Part shown: piece after piece, positions 6,732-11,920 of the stretch | Layout: each line of letters opens with the position of its first letter | Numbering within the stretch: the first letter of the stretch is position 1 | NCBI GenBank assembly: GCA_003150395.1 | Contig: QAMI01000053.1 | Location: 1 to 19,266 of the forward strand | DNA length: 19,266 nucleotides | Reading direction: 5' to 3' | DNA from: Candidatus Gastranaerophilales bacterium | GTDB taxonomy: Bacteria; Cyanobacteriota; Vampirovibrionia; Gastranaerophilales; Gastranaerophilaceae | Notes under the pieces: generated by a model | Told to the model about the DNA's origin: nothing | Databases searched by the model: none | The model's input: the letters and a program-made list of their open reading frames with translations, nothing else | Translations under genes and position numbers: made by a program

Positions 6732-7082
6732 ATGAGAGTAAAACGTGGTAATGTTAGTCGTAAAAGACATAAGAAAATATTAAAACTTGCAAAAGGCTTT
6801 ATTGGAGCAAGAAGCAGAATTTTTAAAGTAGCAAACATCGCTGTTATGAAAGCTTTGAAATACGCTTACAGAGACAGACGCACTACAAAACGTAATATGC
6901 GCCGTTTGTGGATTGTAAGAATTAACGCAGCTGTTAGAGACCGTGGTATGAGCTACTCAAGATTCGTAAATGCTTGCAAAAAAGCTAATATCATCGTAAA
7001 CAGAAAAATGCTTGCTGATATGGCAGTTAAAGACCCTGAAGCTTTTCAGGTAGTATTCGAAGCTGCTCAGGCTGCTAAGTAA
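6732..7082 (+). CDS. rplT: 50S ribosomal protein L20
   Basis: The 116-residue protein is full length. It has the basic N-terminal extension MRVKRGNVSRKRHKKILKLA that threads into 23S rRNA, the helical hairpin RNMRRLWIVRINAAVRDRGM, and the C-terminal domain NRKMLADMAVKDPEAF. L20 acts early in large-subunit assembly and in several bacteria represses its own operon. It lies 9 bases after rpmI and is closed by the hairpin at 7109-7136, so rpmI-rplT form a two-gene operon. Confidence 0.97.
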   Translation: MRVKRGNVSRKRHKKILKLAKGFIGARSRIFKVANIAVMKALKYAYRDRRTTKRNMRRLWIVRINAAVRDRGMSYSRFVNACKKANIIVNRKMLADMAVKDPEAFQVVFEAAQAAK

Positions 7083-7108
7083 GTTTGCAATAATATTAAA
7101 CAATTTAA

Positions 7109-7136
7109 AAACCCGTCTAATTTTTGGACGGGTTTT
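7109..7136 (+). terminator. Intrinsic terminator of rpmI-rplT
   Basis: AAACCCGTC (7109-7117) pairs perfectly with GACGGGTTT (7127-7135) around a 9-base loop. It is followed by TTTTGTATTTT. Confidence 0.9.
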
Positions 7137-7270
7137 GTATTTTAAATTTTACAATACTGCATTTCGGTTATGTGTTTTGTTACAAAAAGTTACAATTGGC
7201 TTTTTGCAGGCAATTCCAGTGTAAAAATTTTGTTTATATATATAAGGGTTGAAAAATTTGGAGTAAAACA

Positions 7271-7453
7271 ATGATGAAAAAGGGGAATTATATCACCGGA
7301 AGTTTGGCCTGCCAAAATCTTTGTGACTGTTCTTTATGCGATTTGTCGATAGTTATCCAAGATGCAAAGACAGAAGAAAAACTTCCAAATAAAGGTAAAA
7401 ACAGTACAATCAAGAAATTTTTAGAAAAAGTTCGTGAAATAGTAGCTGCTTAA
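7271..7453 (+). CDS. Small protein with a four-Cys cluster, unknown function
   Basis: Not recognised. The 60-residue product has a compact cysteine cluster, C14-x3-C18-x-C20-x2-C23 (within SLACQNLCDCSLCDL), which could bind a metal ion or form disulfides. A charged Lys/Glu helix follows (about 40-57). It has no signal peptide. GGAG at 7260-7263 precedes two adjacent ATG codons (7271 and 7274), so the start may be three bases later. The next gene follows after 38 bases with its own ribosome-binding site, suggesting a two-gene transcript that ends at 7879-7909. Coding status rests on the Shine-Dalgarno, spacing and the structured composition. Confidence 0.6.
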   Translation: MMKKGNYITGSLACQNLCDCSLCDLSIVIQDAKTEEKLPNKGKNSTIKKFLEKVREIVAA

Positions 7454-7491
7454 CTAAAGATAGCACTAACGTCTAAAAACGGAGAAAAATT

Positions 7492-7827
7492 ATGCCGTCA
7501 TTATCAGATGATTTTCAAATTCCAATAATGTATCAGGATTTACGCAATCCATCGGTCGGAATTGCTCCGCCTTTTGGCATGTACACAAATCTTCTTGGCG
7601 GGGTAAGAATGCAAGGCGGTTTGGAACAAGATAAATTCGTTATGCAAAATCGCCGTAAAAAAGATTACAATGCCATGAAAGCTGTCGGATTAGCTATTGT
7701 TGCACTCGGGTCAGCACTTGTATTAAAAAATAAAAGTGTTGGAAAGTGGATTTCAACGAATTGGGATAGTGCTTCAAACTGGGTAACAAATTTTTGGAAA
7801 GGGTTAAAAGGTAAATTTACCAAATGA
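7492..7827 (+). CDS. Small membrane-anchored protein of unknown function
   Basis: Not recognised. The 111-residue product has a polar N-terminal half rich in Gly, Pro and Gln, including GIAPPFGMYTNLLGG (23-37). A basic patch RRKK (54-57) is followed by one hydrophobic segment AVGLAIVALGSALVL (64-78) that could cross the membrane. The tail contains repeated Trp residues (WISTNWDSASNWVTNFW) and ends in Lys-rich residues. GGAG at 7482-7485 supports the start. It probably shares a transcript with the Cys-cluster gene upstream. Confidence 0.65.
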   Translation: MPSLSDDFQIPIMYQDLRNPSVGIAPPFGMYTNLLGGVRMQGGLEQDKFVMQNRRKKDYNAMKAVGLAIVALGSALVLKNKSVGKWISTNWDSASNWVTNFWKGLKGKFTK

Positions 7828-7878
7828 CCTCCTGTATCTGACAAAAATCCATAAATAAATTTTATACGCAGCCCAAAT

Positions 7879-7909
7879 AAAATGCAGAAATTTAAATTTC
7901 TGCATTTTT
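7879..7909. terminator. 30-bp perfect palindrome, terminator-like
   Basis: Positions 7879-7908 form an uninterrupted perfect palindrome centred between 7893 and 7894 (core GAAATTTAAATTTC, flanked by GC-containing TGCA). T at 7909 extends the T-run TTTTT (7905-7909). Because it has no unpaired loop, the RNA hairpin would have to open at its AT-rich centre. It ends the small-gene pair and sits 53 bases upstream of yajQ. A role as a protein-binding palindrome is equally possible. Confidence 0.6.
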
Positions 7910-7961
7910 GTGCTAATATTATTAAAACAAAAGTGTAAATAGTACGAAGGGGGTTAATATT

Positions 7962-8462
7962 ATGGCAAAAGATTGCAGTTTTGATGTTGTTTCAGAATTC
8001 GACAAACAAGAGCTTTTAAATGCAGTTGACCAGACACAGCGCGAAATTTCCTCAAGATTTGACTTGAAGAATACTAATTCTGAAATTAAATTGGAAGCAG
8101 ATAAATCGATTACAATTACAACGGCTGATGAAATGAAATTGCGTAATATTTATGATATTTTACAATCAAAACTCGTGAAAAGAAATTTAAGTATCAGAAT
8201 ACTTGATCCGCAAGGAATTGAAAACGCATTAGGCGGAAATGTCAGACAGGTTTATAATTTACGTAAAGGTCTTACTCAGGAATTGGCGAAAAAAATTTCT
8301 GCTGATATAAAGGAAATGAAGAAAAAAGTTCAATCATCAATTCAAGGTGATTCAGTAAGAGTTTCAGGCAAAGACAAAGATGATTTGCAGGAAGTTATTA
8401 AAATGCTTCGCTCAAATGAAGAAAAATACGATTATCCGCTTCAGTTTACAAATTATAGATAG
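7962..8462 (+). CDS. yajQ: YajQ-family nucleotide-binding protein
   Basis: The 166-residue protein matches YajQ in length and pattern: DCSFDVVSEFDKQELLNAVDQ at the N-terminus with SSRFDLK (30-36), and a second ferredoxin-like half with KKISADIKEMKKKVQSSIQG and the ending VRVSGKDKDDLQEVIKMLR. YajQ proteins form two ferredoxin-like folds that bind RNA or nucleotides; a Xanthomonas/Pseudomonas member binds cyclic di-GMP and controls transcription. Which applies here is unknown. The strong ribosome-binding site GAAGGGGG lies shortly before the ATG. It is monocistronic, ended by the GC-rich hairpin at 8474-8500. Confidence 0.95.
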   Translation: MAKDCSFDVVSEFDKQELLNAVDQTQREISSRFDLKNTNSEIKLEADKSITITTADEMKLRNIYDILQSKLVKRNLSIRILDPQGIENALGGNVRQVYNLRKGLTQELAKKISADIKEMKKKVQSSIQGDSVRVSGKDKDDLQEVIKMLRSNEEKYDYPLQFTNYR

Positions 8463-8473
8463 TTTTTTTAGAG

Positions 8474-8500
8474 GCGCGCCGCTCGGCGGCGCGCTTTTTT
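8474..8500 (+). terminator. GC-rich intrinsic terminator of yajQ
   Basis: GCGCGCCGC (8474-8482) pairs perfectly with GCGGCGCGC (8486-8494) around TCG, followed by six T (8495-8500). The last two T are shared with the stop codon of the converging pilin-like gene (8499-8501). The hairpin is one-directional, since the minus-strand side has no T-run. Confidence 0.95.
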
Positions 8501-9275
8501 AAGGTGTTGGTAAGTTTTTCCAGTACGACTTTTCTTCTCCAGGAAAACTGTCCATAATCGCAAATCTTGAACAGGCAGAACCATTGTCAACTTGTATCGA
8601 ACATTTTGAACTGCTAACAAAATCACAGCATCCTGCTTCTTGTGATGCAAGACTGCCAAATGAGCTTGTTATTGTTGATGGCAGCAGTTGGTTTGTTTTT
8701 TTATCAATTTGAAAATAAAAAACATCATATCCGAATTTGTTTGGGCCCTTAATTCCATTAGTATCTACAATGAAGTCCAGAGAATTTCCCCACCAGCAGC
8801 CGCTTGAGAAAATTATCATTCCGTTTTTGGTTATAAATGCTCCATTATCATATCCGTCACTATTAAACGAATTTTTTCCTTTTTCTACTCTGTAAAAATT
8901 AGAATTTTTATATCCTAAATTTTTTAAATCAGAGCTGTTCTTTGGATATACATTCAAAACTTGAAATTGTTTTGAAAATTTATTTATAAAGCTAAAATCC
9001 TTATCCCGCTCTGCAATTTCACTGCTTGAGTTTTTGACGCAATATGTTTGCCAAAGCTGTGGATCCTCATTCCCCATAAGTTGAACTGCCTGAAAAATTT
9101 GAGAATATGCTGTTTTAAATCTAGCTTCATGTTCTTTATTTCTTATATTGTTGATTACTGCAGGCAGCGTCATGGCTGCAACTATTCCGATAATTCCAAG
9201 TGTGATAAGAACTTCGGCTAATGTAAAAGCGTGATAGAAAATACGAATTGTACTATTTTTGTTATATTTAAACAT
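8499..9275 (-). CDS. Type IV pilin-like / pseudopilin protein (copy 2)
   Basis: The product is 258 residues from the ATG at 9275, chosen because TTGGAGAAATATA precedes it and the predicted promoter start (about 9303) lies just upstream. A longer reading from 9305 would begin at or before the transcription start. The 16-residue leader ends in Ala, then FTLAEVLITLGIIG begins at residue 17 with Glu at +5 (residue 21). The globular domain has a CWWG element (160-163), the shared VDTNGIKGPNKFGYD motif (170-184), YFQI, six C-terminal half cysteines including an adjacent pair (216-217), and a WKNLP ending. It matches copy 1 in the signal, the DxNG...PN..G.D motif and the KNLP end but differs in between, as expected for minor pilins with different surface roles. 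It is divergent from the XRE gene at 9408. Confidence 0.88.
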   Translation of the reverse strand: MFKYNKNSTIRIFYHAFTLAEVLITLGIIGIVAAMTLPAVINNIRNKEHEARFKTAYSQIFQAVQLMGNEDPQLWQTYCVKNSSSEIAERDKDFSFINKFSKQFQVLNVYPKNSSDLKNLGYKNSNFYRVEKGKNSFNSDGYDNGAFITKNGMIIFSSGCWWGNSLDFIVDTNGIKGPNKFGYDVFYFQIDKKTNQLLPSTITSSFGSLASQEAGCCDFVSSSKCSIQVDNGSACSRFAIMDSFPGEEKSYWKNLPTP

Positions 9276-9301
9276 TATATTTCTCCAAAATATTAATGTG
9301 A

Positions 9302-9338
9302 ACAATTAAATGATATAATGTTAAGCATTAATTGTCAA
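9302..9338 (-). promoter_or_regulatory. Near-consensus promoter of pilin copy 2 overlapped by an inverted repeat
   Basis: On the minus strand a perfect TTGACA (9338 to 9333), a 17-base spacer and TATCAT (9315 to 9310) form a near-consensus promoter. ACAATTAA (9302-9309) and TTAATTGT (9328-9335) are perfect inverted arms 18 bases apart that bracket the -10 and overlap the -35. This fits an operator for the divergent XRE protein, acting by blocking RNA polymerase. No ACGTAT box is present, so the two XRE proteins probably read different sites. Confidence 0.65.
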
Positions 9339-9407
9339 TATAAATTTAACTAATAGCATAATTATAAAACTTGCTTAATCTTTCATAATTAAATTGGAGG
9401 AAAGATT

Positions 9408-9722
9408 ATGCAAGAGTTTAAAAAAGCTTTGGGCAAAAGAATTCAGACTTTTCGTAAAGCCGGAAAATTTACTCAAGAACAACTGGCTGAATTAATCGGT
9501 ATTGAAGTTCCAAGTTTGAGTAATATTGAAACAGGTAAATATGCTCCTTCTATTGATACCTTACAAAAATTATCTGAAGTACTGGGTGTTAGACCATGGG
9601 AATTTTACTATTTTGATGAGCTTTCTAATGATGAGATGAAGCAGGAAATAATAAAAGCTCTTGAGGATAATCAAAAGCTTTTAAAAATTGTTTATAATTT
9701 TTATAAATCGATAGAATTTTAA
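9408..9722 (+). CDS. XRE-family helix-turn-helix regulator (copy 2)
   Basis: The 104-residue protein has a helix-turn-helix domain at about residues 5-65: LGKRIQTFRKAGKFTQEQLAE, recognition helix IEVPSLSNIETGKYAP, then SIDTLQKLSEVLGV. A C-terminal helix of about 35 residues (LSNDEMKQEIIKALEDNQKLLK) is absent from copy 1 and may mediate dimerisation. GGAGG at 9394-9398 supports the ATG. It is divergent from pilin copy 2 and probably controls it through the inverted repeat at 9302-9335. Its stop codon overlaps the converging panD stop by the 4-base span 9719-9722. Copies 1 and 2 are only distantly similar, so the pairs look like separate modules rather than a fresh duplication. Confidence 0.92.
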   Translation: MQEFKKALGKRIQTFRKAGKFTQEQLAELIGIEVPSLSNIETGKYAPSIDTLQKLSEVLGVRPWEFYYFDELSNDEMKQEIIKALEDNQKLLKIVYNFYKSIEF

Positions 9723-10075
9723 TGAATTTCTGTGATGTTATTTTTGTCATCAACCATAACTACTGTCGGTTTGTGTTTTTCAATTTCTTCAGGCGTTAAG
9801 TAAGTATATGAAACAATAATAACCTTGTCGCCTGGCTGAACTTTTCTTGCCGCTGCTCCATTCAAACAAATGCAGCCTGAATTTGGTTTACCTTTAATTA
9901 CATAAGTTTGAAATCTTTCACCGTTATTAACGTCCAAAATTTCAACTTTTTGCCATTCTTTGATGTTTGCAGCCTTTATTAATGTTTCGTCTATCGTGAT
10001 TGAGCCTACGTAATTTAAATTTGCATCAGTAACTGTAGCTCTATGTATTTTTGAAAATAAAAATTCTTGTAACAT
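9719..10075 (-). CDS. panD: Aspartate 1-decarboxylase precursor
   Basis: PanD decarboxylates L-aspartate to beta-alanine for pantothenate and coenzyme A. The 118-residue length and residues match the Escherichia coli-type enzyme: the self-cleavage site Gly24-Ser25 (within YVGSITID) that makes the pyruvoyl group, Lys9, His11, Arg12, Tyr22, the substrate-binding Arg54, Thr57 and Tyr58, and Asn72 in LNGAAAR. Because the cyanobacterial-style fused forms are longer, this is a stand-alone enzyme. AGAGG precedes the ATG. No other pantothenate gene is adjacent. It converges with the XRE gene at 9408-9722 with a 4-base overlap of the ends. Confidence 0.97.
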   Translation of the reverse strand: MLQEFLFSKIHRATVTDANLNYVGSITIDETLIKAANIKEWQKVEILDVNNGERFQTYVIKGKPNSGCICLNGAAARKVQPGDKVIIVSYTYLTPEEIEKHKPTVVMVDDKNNITEIH

Positions 10076-10145
10076 TTTAATACCTCTGAATTTATTTTAA
10101 AACAAACAAATTTAAAAATAAATATCTAACTTTTAAGCGTTCAAA

Positions 10146-10167
10146 GAAATACAACCTGTTAAGGTTG
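10146..10167 (-). terminator. Terminator-like hairpin after the GH13 operon
   Basis: On the minus strand CAACCT (10167 to 10162) pairs with AGGTTG (10157 to 10152) around a 4-base loop. It is followed by the T-rich TATTTCTTTG, 26 bases after the GH13 stop. The stem is short, so the call is moderate. Confidence 0.5.
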
Positions 10168-10192
10168 CATTCTTCTGGTTTATTTAATGTGC

Positions 10193-11920
10193 CTAAAATA
10201 TATTTTGCTTATAAACTTTATTAGAATAATTTTCTATTTGCGGGGTATCAACTTCAAATATATGAATTCTTGAAGGGCCTAAATCAACTCGAAGTTCACC
10301 ATCTGCTGCCTGTAAAATGCTTTCTTTTCCGTAAGAAGGAAGAATATTTTTAATATCCTGATCAGCTTTCAACGTTGGAACTTTTACAACAGCCGCAACT
10401 TCGCGGTCAATATTTTTATTAGCAACAACAATCATTGTTTTGCCTTTATAATGTCTTGCAAATGCAATAATTTGGTCGTTTGTATCGCCGAGTTTTTCAA
10501 GTTCTATAAAAGAACCTTTTGTAAATACATTTTTATATTTGTCTCTTGCTTCAAACGCCTTTGTCATAAACTCGCCAATTTCAGGATGATTTCCGCCGGG
10601 CTTTCTTGATAGATTAAAGATGTCAAGCTTTCCGTAATGAACGGTCATCTCATGATTGTCTGTCATTGTTACAGGGTTAAATTTATCTCTGTACGGGTAA
10701 TCATAGTAGTCTCCTGACTGAAAACCATCAACTATATACGGATTTAACATTGGTAATGAGATTTGTAACCCTGTTGTAAGGTTACAATAATCAACCCCGC
10801 CATGAAACATTGGTGAAATATCATCATGAGTAGCAAATGAACCAATTAACGATTTACCTTTTTCAAGCCTGTATGACATATCAAGATTGTCTTTCACATA
10901 ATCAATAAAGTTTGATGCTTTTGGGAATTCGTGGAATATATGATACTGTCCATAAATTAAATCAAAGCCTGCTCTTAATGAATCTTCAGGCCTGTCAAAA
11001 GGCATATTTGCCTGAGGTGAAGCGTCTTCATAAGTGTAAGTTTCTGCAAGCCATCCAAATTGCGGGTCACGCATTCTTGAATACGGAATGATAATGTCCC
11101 AGAATTCAACAGGTTTTGCTCGTGAAACATCAGCTCTTATCCCATCAATTCCGGCATCGATACACATATCTATATATTGTTTATGAAGTTCCAAAAGTTT
11201 TGGATTTAAGGTACGTTTCCCTTCATCTTCCCAAGGCTGAAACATTCTAATATCATTCCATCCTTGAGGTGTTTTTGCCAAACCATCGCGTTCTTTTGCC
11301 ATAAGTTCAGGGCGTTCTATAAACATATCGTAAGATGCACAGCTTGGCATATCAAGCATTACTCGAATTCCTCTTTGATGGCACGCATCAACGAATGCTT
11401 TTAACTGTTCCATTGGAGAACGTGGATCATTTTCCTCAATAAGCGTCGGGTCTATTTTTAGCATGTCCAGCGGTGCATATATTGAACCCGCTGTACCCAT
11501 AGCTTTCATTTTTCCTGGAGGATGTATCGGGAGTACATGAAGAGTGTTAAACCCTTGAGCTTTAACTTCATCTAGTCTTTCTATTGCATTTAAAAGAGTT
11601 CCGTGTTTTTCGTTTCCGTCAATATATTCATTGCCGTTTGTATCTTTTGCGTTGAATGTACGCGGAATAATAGCAAGAATTTTAGCTTCATTATTATTAA
11701 ACATTTTACGCAAATCATTGTGATAATTTACAGGTGCAGATTTTTCAGTCTGTGTTACAGCCGGAGTGTTAATTCTTGCGAGGTTTTCAAGGTAGGCGGA
11801 AATCAGCCCGGATGACGGTTTTGAAGGTTGAGTTTGAACAGCCTCCGCATTTTTATCGGGTTTTGTTTCTGGTCTGATTGTATTAAATTTAATTGATAAA
11901 AGGTTTGTTGTATTAAGCAT
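10193..11920 (-). CDS. GH13-family alpha-amylase-like glycosidase, apparently unexported
   Basis: The 575-residue protein has a (beta/alpha)8 GH13 core. The calcium-loop region DTNGNEYIDGNE (93-104) corresponds to the DSNGDG-type loop of this family. Region II GIDGIRADVSRA holds the nucleophile Asp264, region III GWLAETY the acid/base Glu293, and region IV FATHDD (362-367) the His-Asp stabiliser. Region I is divergent: VMLDMPSC (187-194) replaces the usual DxVxNH. Residues about 480-560 look like the C-terminal beta domain. There is no signal peptide; a polar tail of about 75 residues rich in Thr, Gln, Pro and Lys precedes the barrel. It therefore probably acts on an internal alpha-glucan or sugar, but the substrate is unknown. 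Its ATG overlaps the stop of the upstream gene by 8 bases (11913-11920), so translation is probably coupled. AAAGGA is the likely ribosome-binding site. Confidence 0.85.
   Translation of the reverse strand: MLNTTNLLSIKFNTIRPETKPDKNAEAVQTQPSKPSSGLISAYLENLARINTPAVTQTEKSAPVNYHNDLRKMFNNNEAKILAIIPRTFNAKDTNGNEYIDGNEKHGTLLNAIERLDEVKAQGFNTLHVLPIHPPGKMKAMGTAGSIYAPLDMLKIDPTLIEENDPRSPMEQLKAFVDACHQRGIRVMLDMPSCASYDMFIERPELMAKERDGLAKTPQGWNDIRMFQPWEDEGKRTLNPKLLELHKQYIDMCIDAGIDGIRADVSRAKPVEFWDIIIPYSRMRDPQFGWLAETYTYEDASPQANMPFDRPEDSLRAGFDLIYGQYHIFHEFPKASNFIDYVKDNLDMSYRLEKGKSLIGSFATHDDISPMFHGGVDYCNLTTGLQISLPMLNPYIVDGFQSGDYYDYPYRDKFNPVTMTDNHEMTVHYGKLDIFNLSRKPGGNHPEIGEFMTKAFEARDKYKNVFTKGSFIELEKLGDTNDQIIAFARHYKGKTMIVVANKNIDREVAAVVKVPTLKADQDIKNILPSYGKESILQAADGELRVDLGPSRIHIFEVDTPQIENYSNKVYKQNIF

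Noticed and set aside
9276..9305. A 10-residue longer start for pilin copy 2
   Set aside because: The predicted transcription start is near 9303 and TTGGAG lies directly before the ATG at 9275, so the longer form would lack a leader and a ribosome-binding site.
11609..11644. EF-hand or dockerin-type calcium module in the GH13 protein
   Set aside because: The DTNGNEYIDGNE stretch lies exactly where GH13 enzymes carry their own DSNGDG-type loop, before the second barrel strand, so it is part of the catalytic domain.
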